Notes: generated by a model not told the origin, from the sequence alone. A stretch of 64,000 nucleotides of DNA from Flavivirga amylovorans (GCF_030540875.1 NZ_JAUOEM010000002.1:124001-188000), one strand, 5' to 3'. Shown: positions 17,017-25,777, counted from the stretch's first letter. Translations and numbers: made by a program.

Positions 17017-17771
17017 TACTCTTTTAACTCAAAATTTTCTCCGTCAAAAACACCGTAGGTGTAATATCTAATCCAATCACCAAGATTGATGTATTTTGAA
17101 TGGTCTTTTAGGTCTATATTTAATGGTAAATGACGGTGTCCGAACACAAAATAGTCACGATGTTTGTCTTCTAACTTTCGTTTGCAATATTGTACCAACC
17201 ACTCATTATCTTCGCCTAAAAATTTGGCATCTTCATCACCAGAAATAAGTTTGTTTTTAACCGATAAATATTGTGCCATTTTTACACCTAAATCAGGATG
17301 TAACCATCTAAATAACCATTTACAAAATGAATTTGTAAATACCTTTTTCATACGTTTATAGCCTTTGTCTCCAGGACCTAAGCCATCACCATGACCAATA
17401 AAGAATGTTTTGTCATTAAATGTAAATTCTTTTGGTTTGTGGTACACAGGGATATTAAGTTCTTCTTCAAAATAGCCATTCATCCATAAATCATGATTAC
17501 CAACAAAATAATAAATTGGAATCCCAGAATCTGAGATTTCAGCTAATTTACCAAGTGTTCTGGTAAAACCTTTTGGAACTACTTTTTTATAATCCATCCA
17601 AAAGTCGAATAAATCGCCTAAAAGAAAAATGGCGGCAGCATCTTGCTTTACTTCATCTAACCAAGCTACGAACTTTTTTTCGCGCGGAAGTGATGCTTCT
17701 CTGGTTGGTGCTCCTAAATGATTATCGGAAGCAAAGTATATTTTTTTCCCTTTTGGAATTTGGATTTGCAT
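17013..17771 (-). CDS. lpxH: UDP-2,3-diacylglucosamine diphosphatase (LpxH-like)
   Basis: 252 residues of the calcineurin-like phosphoesterase fold. Metal-binding motifs are SDNHLG (first Asp/His), GDLFDFW, GNHD and GHGDG, with HRHLP near the end. It hydrolyses UDP-2,3-diacylglucosamine to lipid X in lipid A synthesis, acting at the inner membrane's cytoplasmic face. The assignment among LpxH/LpxH2 forms is by overall similarity. Confidence 0.88.
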   Translation of the reverse strand: MQIQIPKGKKIYFASDNHLGAPTREASLPREKKFVAWLDEVKQDAAAIFLLGDLFDFWMDYKKVVPKGFTRTLGKLAEISDSGIPIYYFVGNHDLWMNGYFEEELNIPVYHKPKEFTFNDKTFFIGHGDGLGPGDKGYKRMKKVFTNSFCKWLFRWLHPDLGVKMAQYLSVKNKLISGDEDAKFLGEDNEWLVQYCKRKLEDKHRDYFVFGHRHLPLNIDLKDHSKYINLGDWIRYYTYGVFDGENFELKEY

Positions 17772-17789
17772 GCTGTAAATATAATATAA

Positions 17790-17809
17790 ATTCCTGCGAA
17801 GGCAGGAAT
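17790..17809. repeat. ATTCCTGC hairpin, REP-like intergenic element
   Basis: The 8-bp perfect inverted repeat ATTCCTGC - GAAG - GCAGGAAT sits between queD and lpxH. Similar GCAGGAAT hairpins are scattered in flavobacterial intergenic regions, so it may be one copy of a dispersed family; only one copy is in this window. It could also act as a queD terminator. Confidence 0.4.
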
Positions 17810-17939
17810 CTCATTACTGATAAGTTTTAAATTTCAATTGAAGTTAGTACGCTGATTTAAGATTTTTTTTTGACACGAATTAACACGAATTCTAAAACTG
17901 CTAACTGAATACTTAACACTGCCAACTATTAAAAGAACC

Positions 17940-18395
17940 CTAACTATTATCGGAAGCATACCACTCTGCAAAAGACGTGTCGGTTTCTTGAAGCTTCAAT
18001 GAGTGTAGCGAAATATGTTTTGGCAGACGCTTTTTTATTTTTTTCGAAAAATCGATAACCATCATCTCGCTGGTAGGTTGGTAATCTACCAATAGCACAT
18101 TGTGACCTCTGTCTTTTAGTTCTTTGGCAAGCTCTACGTGTGGTGTATTTTTATTAAATACGGTCGCATGATCGAATACATTAACGATTTCTTCTTTTAC
18201 GATCTTTTTTAAATCTCCAAAGTCGATAACCATTCCGAACTTTACATTGGTATTATCTGTAATAGGTTGTCCTATAACTGTTACCGATAGTTTGTAGCTG
18301 TGACCATGCACGTTCTTACACTTACCATCATACCCGTAAAGCGCATGACCTGTTTCGAAAGAAAATTGTTTTGTGATACGAATGTTGTGGCTCAT
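17940..18395 (-). CDS. queD: 6-carboxytetrahydropterin synthase
   Basis: 151 residues. It converts dihydroneopterin triphosphate to 6-carboxytetrahydropterin in queuosine and 7-deazaguanine synthesis. Zinc-binding His residues are in ETGHALYG and NVHGHSYKL; the catalytic Cys is in GKCKNVHGH. Complete for the family. Its ATG overlaps the stop of a small upstream membrane ORF (TAATG), so it appears to be the last gene of an operon starting at the GNAT gene near 20530. Confidence 0.95.
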   Translation of the reverse strand: MSHNIRITKQFSFETGHALYGYDGKCKNVHGHSYKLSVTVIGQPITDNTNVKFGMVIDFGDLKKIVKEEIVNVFDHATVFNKNTPHVELAKELKDRGHNVLLVDYQPTSEMMVIDFSKKIKKRLPKHISLHSLKLQETDTSFAEWYASDNS

Positions 18396-18493
18396 TATCT
18401 TCTTTTTCTTTTATTTACAACGTAAACAATTATTAAAACTAAAGCTATTAACAGAAATAATCCGTTTCCACTTATAAATGACATAATTTCCAT
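18395..18493 (-). CDS. 32-residue single-span membrane micro-protein
   Basis: An ORF from the ATG at 18493 encodes 32 residues: a short N-terminus, one strongly hydrophobic helix (LFLLIALVLIIVYVV) and a basic tail (NKRKRR). This is a classic small single-pass inner-membrane protein. Its TAA overlaps the queD ATG by one base, and it lies 9 bp after the next micro-ORF upstream. An alternative Met lies at residue 4. Function unknown; a translational-coupling leader for queD is another possibility. Confidence 0.5.
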   Translation of the reverse strand: MEIMSFISGNGLFLLIALVLIIVYVVNKRKRR

Positions 18494-18502
18494 AATAATT
18501 CT

Positions 18503-18673
18503 TTATTGGTTCTTCTTTTTGTTATATCTATAAATTGAATATGCTATTAAAACGAGAACAACAAACGGTAACATGGAGCCAATAAAAACACCTATTTCAT
18601 AACCTTGGTCAGGAGCGTTTTGTATTTTTTCTTCTATATTAATTTGTTGAAGGAAGTGGGTTAGTAAAAGCAT
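18503..18673 (-). CDS. 56-residue small membrane protein
   Basis: An ATG at 18673 opens a 56-residue frame with an amphipathic N-terminus, one membrane helix (about 29-48, FIGSMLPFVVLVLIAYSIY) and a charged end (RYNKKKNQ). It lies 25 bp after the MATE stop and 9 bp before the 32-residue ORF, all on the same strand, which suggests real co-transcribed small membrane proteins. I know of no function. Confidence 0.55.
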   Translation of the reverse strand: MLLLTHFLQQINIEEKIQNAPDQGYEIGVFIGSMLPFVVLVLIAYSIYRYNKKKNQ

Positions 18674-18698
18674 CTTTATTTTATACTGTACGGCAAAG

Positions 18699-20033
18699 TT
18701 AATGGTTTTGAGAGAGTGGAATAAATATTTTTCTAAATTTTATAATTAAAGGAATACCTCTGGCAATAATCCAGAAAGTAAGTGCAATAAATATACCGTG
18801 TAGCTTGTAGCCTAAACTGTCTAACCAAAAAAGAATTGGCACAAAAACAATAAAGGTTGAAAATAATAACACGTTTCTTAAAGATTTCATTTTACCCAGA
18901 CCTTTAAACATGCCATCAAAAATAAATGCTAATGAGCATAGGGGTTGCATAACAAGTATGATCCAAAACGAGTCATAGAAAAGCGCTAATACTTCTGGGT
19001 CTTTAGAAAAAAGTCTTCCTATCGGATAATAAAAAACAGCACCAACTAACGCTAATACAATACCTATAATTATAGCATATTTTATTAATTTATTACTTAG
19101 TTTAATAAGTGAACCGTATTCTTTGCCACCAAATAATTTTCCTGATAAAATATTGCCGGCACTTGCATAACCATCAATAAAAAAAGCAGCAAAAAACCAT
19201 AAGTTTATAGCAATAGTATATGTTGCTATATATGCAGCGCCGTAGCCTGTAGCAAAGCGGGTTGCAAAATAAAGCGTAACATTAAGAGCTATGGTTCTAA
19301 CAAATAAGTTAAGAATCATTATAAGGAACTTATTGATTTCTTTGTTAAAAGGAAAGCTTACTTTTAAAGGGATTGGTGTTTTTTTAAGCAGATAATACGC
19401 TGAAAAAGCCGCCATCATTAGTTGTGCAATAACACTGGCATAGGCTGCTCCTTTTATATTCATAGCAGGAATAAAATCTGAGATACCATATACCAGAATA
19501 ACGTCTAATATAATATTGGCAGAAGCGCCTATAATGGCAATTATCATAGGATAGTAAGTATTTTGTAAGCCCCTGAAAGCCCCGAAAACTGCTATGGTAA
19601 ATAATGTAAATGGAAACCCGAAAACACGAATTTTATAATAATCTACGCTATAATCTAAAATGAGTTCGGAGGCATTGTATAGTTTAAAAATACGTTGAGC
19701 AAAAGGATAGGTAGCTACTATAATTAAAATACTTAAGGATGTAATAATGAAAATAGCTTGAGCTGGAAGGTTCTTTACTTTGTCAAGTTGATTGGCTCCA
19801 ACATATTGTGATACAATAGATGATATGGCACTTCGTGTTTGCCCCAATACCCATATTAACATAGATAAAAATGTGGTAACAATACCTACCGCTGCTAAAG
19901 ATTCTGTAGCAAATAAATCGATGTTGCCAACTATGGCAGCATCAGTTAATGATAGGATAGGTTCAGATATACCAGAGATTAGTGCCGGTATTGCCAATTT
20001 GTTTATATGTTTTAGACTAATGTTGCTGCTCAA
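18699..20033 (-). CDS. MATE family efflux transporter
   Basis: 444 residues with 12 membrane helices. N-terminal LAIPALISGISEPILSLTDAAIVG and the paired second half (about residue 235 on) fit the MATE fold, a sodium- or proton-driven exporter of cationic drugs or metabolites in the inner membrane. It is related to the DinF-like branch. It overlaps the upstream GNAT gene by 4 bp. Confidence 0.93.
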   Translation of the reverse strand: MSSNISLKHINKLAIPALISGISEPILSLTDAAIVGNIDLFATESLAAVGIVTTFLSMLIWVLGQTRSAISSIVSQYVGANQLDKVKNLPAQAIFIITSLSILIIVATYPFAQRIFKLYNASELILDYSVDYYKIRVFGFPFTLFTIAVFGAFRGLQNTYYPMIIAIIGASANIILDVILVYGISDFIPAMNIKGAAYASVIAQLMMAAFSAYYLLKKTPIPLKVSFPFNKEINKFLIMILNLFVRTIALNVTLYFATRFATGYGAAYIATYTIAINLWFFAAFFIDGYASAGNILSGKLFGGKEYGSLIKLSNKLIKYAIIIGIVLALVGAVFYYPIGRLFSKDPEVLALFYDSFWIILVMQPLCSLAFIFDGMFKGLGKMKSLRNVLLFSTFIVFVPILFWLDSLGYKLHGIFIALTFWIIARGIPLIIKFRKIFIPLSQNH

Positions 20034-20530
20034 AATGTTAATTCATAACAATAAAAAGGGTGTTCGCTTTGCTTTGGAAAATAAATGTTTCCTAAGCGCT
20101 TATAGCCCCTATGTTCATAAAACTTATGATTTCTTTTATTTTGAGAAAAAGTATCTAATCTCACTGAAATAAAGTCATTTTTTTTGGCATATGTTTCAGC
20201 AAAGACCATGAGTTGTTGTGCATATCCTTTTCCTTGATGGGTTGGGTGTACAGCTAACCTATGGATGTAAATATTGTTTGTGTTTTCTGTTAACCATGAA
20301 ATTGGAACGTATTCTTCATCCATAAATGTAGAAATGGTTATACATCCAATAATCGTGTTTTCAATTTCTAAAACGTATAATTCGTCGCGTTTAATATCTT
20401 TCGCAAAAGCTTCTTTAGTAGGGTAGTGTTCATTCCATTGATAGATGTTTTTCTTGATCATATAAGCTGCACAAGCTTTAGTAATGGCTATAATATTATC
20501 AATATCTGAAAGGCTTCCTTTACGAATCAT
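20030..20530 (-). CDS. GNAT family N-acetyltransferase
   Basis: 166 residues. The acetyl-CoA binding motif A is seen in RLAVHPTHQGKGYAQQLM, followed by VRLDTFSQNKRNHKFYEHRGY, as in small cytoplasmic GNAT enzymes. The substrate is unknown. It is the first gene of the leftward MATE / small ORF / queD run and is divergent from the universal stress gene. Confidence 0.92.
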   Translation of the reverse strand: MIRKGSLSDIDNIIAITKACAAYMIKKNIYQWNEHYPTKEAFAKDIKRDELYVLEIENTIIGCITISTFMDEEYVPISWLTENTNNIYIHRLAVHPTHQGKGYAQQLMVFAETYAKKNDFISVRLDTFSQNKRNHKFYEHRGYKRLGNIYFPKQSEHPFYCYELTF

Positions 20531-20540
20531 TTAAATGTTT

Positions 20541-20548
20541 TACTTTTG
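20541..20548 (+). promoter_or_regulatory. Candidate -7 box for the universal stress gene
   Basis: TACTTTTG matches TAnnTTTG and lies 43 bp before the universal stress protein start. No convincing -33 TTG is in place, so this is tentative. Confidence 0.3.
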
Positions 20549-20590
20549 CATAAATATCGTTAAAAATTTAGTCAGTAAACTATATTTATT

Positions 20591-21385
20591 ATGAAGAATA
20601 TTTTAGTTCCTGTTGGATCATCAAAAAATAGTTTAAATCACTTACAGTATGCTGTAGATTTTGCAGAAGCTTTTGGTGCTAAGCTTTTTATTGTTCAAAT
20701 ATATAATGTCTATACCAAAGCAGGAACCATGATTAAAGTAGATCATATAATTGAACGAGAAAGTAAATCTTTTTTAAACGATTTAGTGTCTAAGATTGAT
20801 ACTAAAAATGTTCAAATTGTTAAAAAGACTTTAAAAGGTAAGTTGGTTAGTACACTTGAATTGGCAAGTAAAACCGCTAATATTGATTTAATTTTGGTTG
20901 AACCTAGAACTAATTCTATTAGAGAAGAGGTGTTTTTAGGCAAAACTTCAGGAAAGATTATAAAACAAACCCAGATTCCAGCATTAATTGTACCCGAAGG
21001 ATACAAGTTTAAACCGTTTAGTCATATTTTATTAGCTATTAAATCTGCGATAATAAAAAAAGACGATGCTTTAGATCCTTTGTTAAGTATTAAAAATAAT
21101 TTTAAAGCTTCGGTAAATATGTTATTGGTCAAAACACCTTATTATAATGAGGGTGATTTTAATATAGAACAAAAATTGTTAGATACTGCAAATAATATAA
21201 CCGAGACAGAGAATGCGACAACGTTTCATGGCGTATTGCAGCATTTAAAGTCTTTTAACCCAGACATGCTTTGTGTTGTTAGGCGTAAAAGAGGGTTTTT
21301 TACTAAAAAATGGGAAAAGAATGTCATTCTGAAAAAAGACTTCTCAAGTTCCATACCTGTTTTAGTTTTAAGAGGATTGAAATAG
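20591..21385 (+). CDS. Universal stress protein family
   Basis: 264 residues. The N-terminal UspA domain (about 1-138) begins MKNILVPVGSSKNS and ends near the GKTSGKIIKQTQIPALIVP motif, which resembles the ATP-binding loop. The C-terminal half (about 145-264) is a degenerate second Usp domain. Such proteins are induced under starvation and oxidative stress. Cytoplasmic. Transcribed alone. Confidence 0.9.
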   Translation: MKNILVPVGSSKNSLNHLQYAVDFAEAFGAKLFIVQIYNVYTKAGTMIKVDHIIERESKSFLNDLVSKIDTKNVQIVKKTLKGKLVSTLELASKTANIDLILVEPRTNSIREEVFLGKTSGKIIKQTQIPALIVPEGYKFKPFSHILLAIKSAIIKKDDALDPLLSIKNNFKASVNMLLVKTPYYNEGDFNIEQKLLDTANNITETENATTFHGVLQHLKSFNPDMLCVVRRKRGFFTKKWEKNVILKKDFSSSIPVLVLRGLK

Positions 21386-21529
21386 TTAATAATCTTCGTA
21401 TGTAGTGTTGAAATACATACTATCAATATTGTCTGTTTGATTTGTTATATGTTTTAAATCTCGAGATAAATTGAAATTAGTTTAAAAGGAAAGGTTTGTT
21501 TTTTTAAGTCAGATCTTTGTTGTAGCACA

Positions 21530-22387
21530 TTATTTTTCCATAATAATATTTTCAATTTCCTCATTTTGTATTTTATTTTGAACGTGTTTAGAATTTTCAA
21601 ACAATTTACTTTTTTTTAGTGATGGAAATATTCTTGATGCTCTTTTTATCATTTTATTTCCTGGAAAAAGTATGTCATTTTTACCAGCAAATAATGTTAT
21701 AGGTGTTTTAATAGACTTAGCTTTAGTTTTATTTATTACTGGTAAAGATGTAAAATCCATTTTGAAATGTAAAAATACTTTTGAAAGATATTTAATTGCA
21801 AATTCATCACGTTCGGTAAATACTTCATCCAAAAAACTTTCAACATATTTAGTTTTTTGTGTTTTCATGTACCTTTTCATTGGAATAAATATTTTAAATA
21901 AAGCTTTAATTGGGTTGCCATTTACAATATAAGCTGGGGATGATAAAAAAACTTCCTTTATTTTACTTTCGTCGTATTCAAGGGTTTTTAATATAACGAA
22001 TCCTCCAAATGAAAATCCTGCCATTATAACATTATCAATATTTAACGATACAATAACTTCATCCATCCATTTTCCATAAGAACTATCTTTCATACTTAGT
22101 CTAGTATTAGCACTTTTATTTGGTTGAGCAAGAACATCAATTGCATAAACTCTAAATTTTTTAATTAAATTAGGATATGTTTCAAATGCAATCGGTGCAC
22201 AACCATTTGAACCGTGAACTATTATAATTGGTGGATTTGAAGAATTTCCACTTACAATAATATTGGTTTCACCATAACTGGTTTCAACATTTAAATATTG
22301 ATAGTCGATATTTAAGTGTGCTAATTTTTCATTGTAAAGACTAATAATTTCCTTTTTCCCTTCTTCCGATTTGAATAAAGATTTCAT
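21530..22387 (-). CDS. Alpha/beta hydrolase
   Basis: 285 residues. The oxyanion strand is VHGSNGCAP. The nucleophile elbow GFSFGG carries the catalytic Ser, the acid is the Asp in GKNDILFPG and the base the His in ENSKHVQN, all in the expected order. No signal peptide, so cytoplasmic. It is divergent from a TetR regulator 54 bp away, a typical arrangement in which the regulator controls the hydrolase. Substrate unknown. Confidence 0.9.
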   Translation of the reverse strand: MKSLFKSEEGKKEIISLYNEKLAHLNIDYQYLNVETSYGETNIIVSGNSSNPPIIIVHGSNGCAPIAFETYPNLIKKFRVYAIDVLAQPNKSANTRLSMKDSSYGKWMDEVIVSLNIDNVIMAGFSFGGFVILKTLEYDESKIKEVFLSSPAYIVNGNPIKALFKIFIPMKRYMKTQKTKYVESFLDEVFTERDEFAIKYLSKVFLHFKMDFTSLPVINKTKAKSIKTPITLFAGKNDILFPGNKMIKRASRIFPSLKKSKLFENSKHVQNKIQNEEIENIIMEK

Positions 22388-22400
22388 TTTATTATTTTTA

Positions 22401-22442
22401 GGACAAATTTACTAAAATTAAATATTAGGGCAAGTTTACTAA
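22401..22442. promoter_or_regulatory. Direct repeats in the hydrolase/TetR divergent promoter
   Basis: GGACAAATTTACTAA (22401-22415) and GGGCAAGTTTACTAA (22428-22442) are 15-bp direct repeats, 27 bp apart, differing at two positions. They fill the space between the two divergent starts, and the second touches the tetR ATG. They are candidates for the TetR operator or for overlapping promoter elements. Confidence 0.45.
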
Positions 22443-23071
22443 TGAGAAACACTAAAAAAAATATTCTATCTACTTCTAAGCTAATGTTTAACAAGAAAGG
22501 ATACAGCCATGTAACAATTAGAATGATAGCGTTGAAACTAAAAATTAGTTCAGGCAACCTAAACTATCATTTTAAAAAAAGGGAAGATATTTTGGAAGCC
22601 CTATATTTTGAAATGGTTTCAGAATTTGATAGTAGAATTAAACATTTAGATAAAAAAGAGATTACTCTAAAAACCATAAAAAAGGACATACATCTAAGTA
22701 TGCAAAGAATGATAGATTATCGTTTTTTTTGGACAGATTTATATAATTTACTTCGTCAAAGCAAGAAGATAAAAACGCATTTTGAAGAAGTATATACTAA
22801 TCGAATTAAAGGGTATCATTTCTTATTGGACACTTTAGTCAATATAGGATTAATTCAAAATTTTGAATTTGTATATGAAAGACAATTCTTGATAGAAAGA
22901 ATGATAGGTTTTAGCAATACTTGGATATATAATTCTCTAATTTGTAATGAAAAAATAAATGCAGAGTACATAGATTTACAATCTGATAATTTGCTTTATA
23001 TGTTGTATCCATATTTTACTGATTTAGGTAAAGAGCAATACAAAAGTCTTACTTCACATTTTTTTGAGTAA
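22442..23071 (+). CDS. TetR/AcrR family transcriptional regulator
   Basis: 209 residues. The N-terminal helix-turn-helix is visible in FNKKGYSHVTIRMIALKLK and SGNLNYHFKKREDIL. The C-terminal ligand-binding half is helix-rich and not assignable to a ligand class. It is divergent from the alpha/beta hydrolase and probably represses it and itself through the direct repeats at 22401-22442. Confidence 0.93.
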   Translation: MRNTKKNILSTSKLMFNKKGYSHVTIRMIALKLKISSGNLNYHFKKREDILEALYFEMVSEFDSRIKHLDKKEITLKTIKKDIHLSMQRMIDYRFFWTDLYNLLRQSKKIKTHFEEVYTNRIKGYHFLLDTLVNIGLIQNFEFVYERQFLIERMIGFSNTWIYNSLICNEKINAEYIDLQSDNLLYMLYPYFTDLGKEQYKSLTSHFFE

Positions 23072-23126
23072 TGTCTAACCTTTTTTAAGGATAGGTTCTT
23101 GTAAGTAAATATAAAAAATTAAAATA

Positions 23127-23165
23127 GTGGTGGAATTTAGTGGTAGCTTTTTGCACTTAAATGAT
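23127..23165. repeat. GGTGG-element copy R1
   Basis: A 39-bp stretch beginning GTGGTGGAATTTAGTGG and ending GCACTTAAATGAT matches copy R2 (27268) at 33 of 39 positions. It marks the left edge of the accessory island, between tetR and the hypothetical genes. Confidence 0.6.
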
Positions 23166-23188
23166 TTTTTAAGCTAAAGAGTTTCCAT

Positions 23189-23803
23189 TCATTTCCAAAA
23201 CTTCCACCATATCTTTTTGTAAGTACTACCTAATGATTTTCCTTTATCATCTTTTGTGAGGTCAATAGTAATATTACCGTCATCTTCTATTTCCCAAACT
23301 TTCGTACTGTTGATATTAATATTATTCAAGTTTAGAAAAGATTCTGCTTTCGATAAAAGGATTTCATTTTTATATTTGTTCCAGTTCTTAATAATATCCT
23401 TATTACTTTCAATCTCAAATTTTCGATTAAATATTGTTCTATCTGTGTTTAAATAAAGGTTTTTAATTCTTTCCTTTTCATTCTCATCATTAACAGAATC
23501 AAGAAATTCAATCAATATCTTTTTTCTTTCGTTAAAAGATAATCGAGGTACTTCAATTATTTGATTATCATTGTTTTCTATTCTTTGAATTCGATTTATT
23601 AAATCATTTTCATTTTTTTTAGAATAGGATGTCGAAGTATTTTTTGCAAGATTAAAATTATCATCAAGCATAAAATAGTCAGTTGCCAAAATGGAAAAAA
23701 ACTCATTAATTTTTTTATCTAAATAAAATACTTCATTCAAACTAAAAGGTGATTGAGATATTCCTATCATTAACCAATTTAATACTTGATTTTCATTATC
23801 CAT
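23189..23803 (-). CDS. Hypothetical cytoplasmic protein
   Basis: 204 residues with no signal or membrane span. Charged, Asn/Lys/Glu-rich, with an ending KKIWWKFWK that is unusually aromatic and basic. I recognise no domain. Its start lies 15 bp from the stop of the upstream hypothetical gene (23819), so they are probably co-transcribed. Part of the repeat-bounded accessory island. Confidence 0.65.
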   Translation of the reverse strand: MDNENQVLNWLMIGISQSPFSLNEVFYLDKKINEFFSILATDYFMLDDNFNLAKNTSTSYSKKNENDLINRIQRIENNDNQIIEVPRLSFNERKKILIEFLDSVNDENEKERIKNLYLNTDRTIFNRKFEIESNKDIIKNWNKYKNEILLSKAESFLNLNNININSTKVWEIEDDGNITIDLTKDDKGKSLGSTYKKIWWKFWK

Positions 23804-23818
23804 TTTTAATCGAAATAT

Positions 23819-24433
23819 TTATTTACAATCAGATTGTACAATTTTATTTTTCCATTGAATCCAATATTCTTGCAATCCTTCAGGTGTAGTTTTTAAGTCA
23901 CTAATATCCAAAGATTGTCCATTTATCAAAACCTTACTTAGTTCCTCTTTTCTTCTAGATAAAGCAGGTTTATGGTTCCACCCACCAGCATGGTCAAAAG
24001 ATGTATAGGCATCACATTTTGCTTTAACAGCAATAAAAGGTATTGATAATTTGTAAGTTACAATACCAGACCCCATGCCTTCAGTAGTCATAGTAATGTT
24101 TGAAAAGTCTACTTTAGAGTATTCGCCTTTCTTATAAAGTTCTTTCAATTTATCACCTACTGCACTGGACATTTTATTCGAAAACTGATGCGCTATGTCT
24201 GAGCCATCAATGAATTCTGGTCCATGATATTGTCCTTCGCAACCATAATTGGAACAAGTTATTTCAGTTTTGTCTTTAGTTATATGTGTATTTATGTTTT
24301 CAGGTCTGTCATGATTAAGAGTATCCTCACTAAATGTTGTGTTGCTTGACACTATTTTAGGAGACATGTAGGAAATTAAGAGCCCTACAGCAAAAACAAT
24401 AGCAATTTTGAATATTACAGGTTTCAATTTCAT
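23819..24433 (-). CDS. Hypothetical membrane-anchored exported protein
   Basis: 204 residues. A single N-terminal hydrophobic segment (about 8-25) suggests a signal anchor. The periplasmic part has four Cys (CSNYGCEGQYHGPEF, KAKC, SDCK) that could form disulfides, and a conserved-looking block FDHAGGWNHKPALSRRKEEL. No family recognised. Co-directional with the genes on both sides. Confidence 0.65.
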   Translation of the reverse strand: MKLKPVIFKIAIVFAVGLLISYMSPKIVSSNTTFSEDTLNHDRPENINTHITKDKTEITCSNYGCEGQYHGPEFIDGSDIAHQFSNKMSSAVGDKLKELYKKGEYSKVDFSNITMTTEGMGSGIVTYKLSIPFIAVKAKCDAYTSFDHAGGWNHKPALSRRKEELSKVLINGQSLDISDLKTTPEGLQEYWIQWKNKIVQSDCK

Positions 24434-24473
24434 TTTAATTCTTTGTCTTTTTCCTTTTCGGTAATGTTATTTA

Positions 24474-25130
24474 TTAAATCTTAAATTCTTTTAAAGGGAT
24501 ATTAGTATCAATATTAAATAGACTTGAGTCTAATTTCTTGTGAAGAATATGAATTGCTGTATATTTTAGATGAAAGGCTGGTGAAGTCATTTCATATTTT
24601 AAACAATGAGACTTCGCTTTAGAATAAACTGTTGACGCGTAACCAAAATTATAATTCTCGAACCGCTCTATATTTAACTTCAAATAATCAGGACTATAAT
24701 AGTATTTATAAACAAATATGTAATCATTATTATCTATGATATTTTTTGTTTTGAACTCAATCATATTACATTTACGACCTAAAATATTTTCTTCAATAGA
24801 TTCTTTATTAGTAATCTCGATTAATTTTGATGAATCGTTTTTTTTGATGTTATAAGTGTAGAGTGTATCGACTCCAACTAACTTCATATACATCATTCCT
24901 TTATCTGGATGTAATATTTCTTCTTTAATTCCTCCTTTGTGTTTTGTGTTATAGAGGTTTTTGATATAGCCATCTTTAATATATACAGTTAAAGTATCAC
25001 CGTAGCCATTATCGTTAGATTCAATTTTATAGGTTATAATACCTTCAAAAAAATGTTTCTGTTGTGAATTTGTGTATTGAATTGAGAATAAGAAAAATAG
25101 AATAATAAATAACGTTCCTTTCTTTGTCAT
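24474..25130 (-). CDS. Hypothetical secreted protein, beta-rich
   Basis: 218 residues with a clear signal peptide (LFIILFFLFSIQYTNSQ). The mature part starts FFEGIITYKIES and continues with VDTLYTYN and LGRKCNMIEFKTK, a pattern reminiscent of GLPGLI/DUF4412-like periplasmic beta-sheet proteins common in Bacteroidota. The match is by general resemblance only. First gene of the leftward hypothetical trio. Confidence 0.65.
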   Translation of the reverse strand: MTKKGTLFIILFFLFSIQYTNSQQKHFFEGIITYKIESNDNGYGDTLTVYIKDGYIKNLYNTKHKGGIKEEILHPDKGMMYMKLVGVDTLYTYNIKKNDSSKLIEITNKESIEENILGRKCNMIEFKTKNIIDNNDYIFVYKYYYSPDYLKLNIERFENYNFGYASTVYSKAKSHCLKYEMTSPAFHLKYTAIHILHKKLDSSLFNIDTNIPLKEFKI

Positions 25131-25187
25131 ATAATTTCAGTATTGTTACAAATGGTGTAATAAACACAACAAGGTATTTATTTTAAC

Positions 25188-25257
25188 ACTTTTTAAAGAT
25201 ACCTCCTACAAGCAAATAAACATAACTATTTAAAATAATAAATCAAAAAGATGATGG
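25188..25257. repeat. Partial island repeat copy R4
   Basis: This 70-bp segment aligns without gaps to 27205-27274 with 58 identical positions, including AATAATAAATCAAAAA. It stops where the GGTGG core should continue, running instead into the 3' end of the FMN reductase gene. It therefore looks like a truncated or invaded copy of the same repeat. Confidence 0.55.
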
Positions 25258-25300
25258 TTTTTTTGTCCAGCTGTCAAAATATTCAACAAAATTTCTTAAT

Positions 25301-25777
25301 TCAGTTTCTGTTTTCTTGTCCGATATTTTTCCCTATTTTACTTTTTACTCCTTGAATTAAAAGAGTTGTTTCGTCCGTAAATTTAGTTTGGATAGTTTCC
25401 ATAATCAGTTTCAGTTCTTCGTGTCCTTTTAGTCCACTTGCAGAAGCTGTAATAAGTCCAATTGACTTGTCAGAGAAAACAGTTGTCGATACGCACCATT
25501 CAATCAAATTTTTTAAACCACTCGGAATACTGAAAACATATTCTGGTGTACAAATGATAATTCCGTCTGCATTCGCAATTCTATTCCGAAAGGCAACAAT
25601 TTGTTCAGGTACATTTTTGTCCGTCAGTTCTGTATTAAAATGTGGTAATTCGGTCAAATCATCTATAATATCCAAATTGAAATTTGATTTTTTAGATTCC
25701 GCTATCCACTTGAGAATTGATAGATTTGCAGAACTTTGACTAGCACTTCCACAAATTCCAATTATATTTTTTATCAT
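25301..25777 (-). CDS. NAD(P)H-dependent FMN reductase, frameshifted at the C-terminus
   Basis: 158 residues as read. The flavodoxin-like fold shows GICGSASQSSANLS (FMN phosphate loop) and TPEYVFSIPSGLKN (flavin-binding region). The frame ends early at GQENRN. Removing one base from the T-run at 25326-25330 restores a typical ending (ISDKKTETELRNFVEYF and on) that stops at 25243-25245. So the gene is either frameshifted or carries a sequencing error in the homopolymer. The C-terminal end overlaps repeat R4. As encoded it may still fold, since the lost part is the last helix. Confidence 0.8.
   Translation of the reverse strand: MIKNIIGICGSASQSSANLSILKWIAESKKSNFNLDIIDDLTELPHFNTELTDKNVPEQIVAFRNRIANADGIIICTPEYVFSIPSGLKNLIEWCVSTTVFSDKSIGLITASASGLKGHEELKLIMETIQTKFTDETTLLIQGVKSKIGKNIGQENRN

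Noticed and set aside
21398-21420. Hairpin GTATGTA...TACATAC after the universal stress gene as a terminator
   Set aside because: Only 7 bp of stem and no T-run follow.
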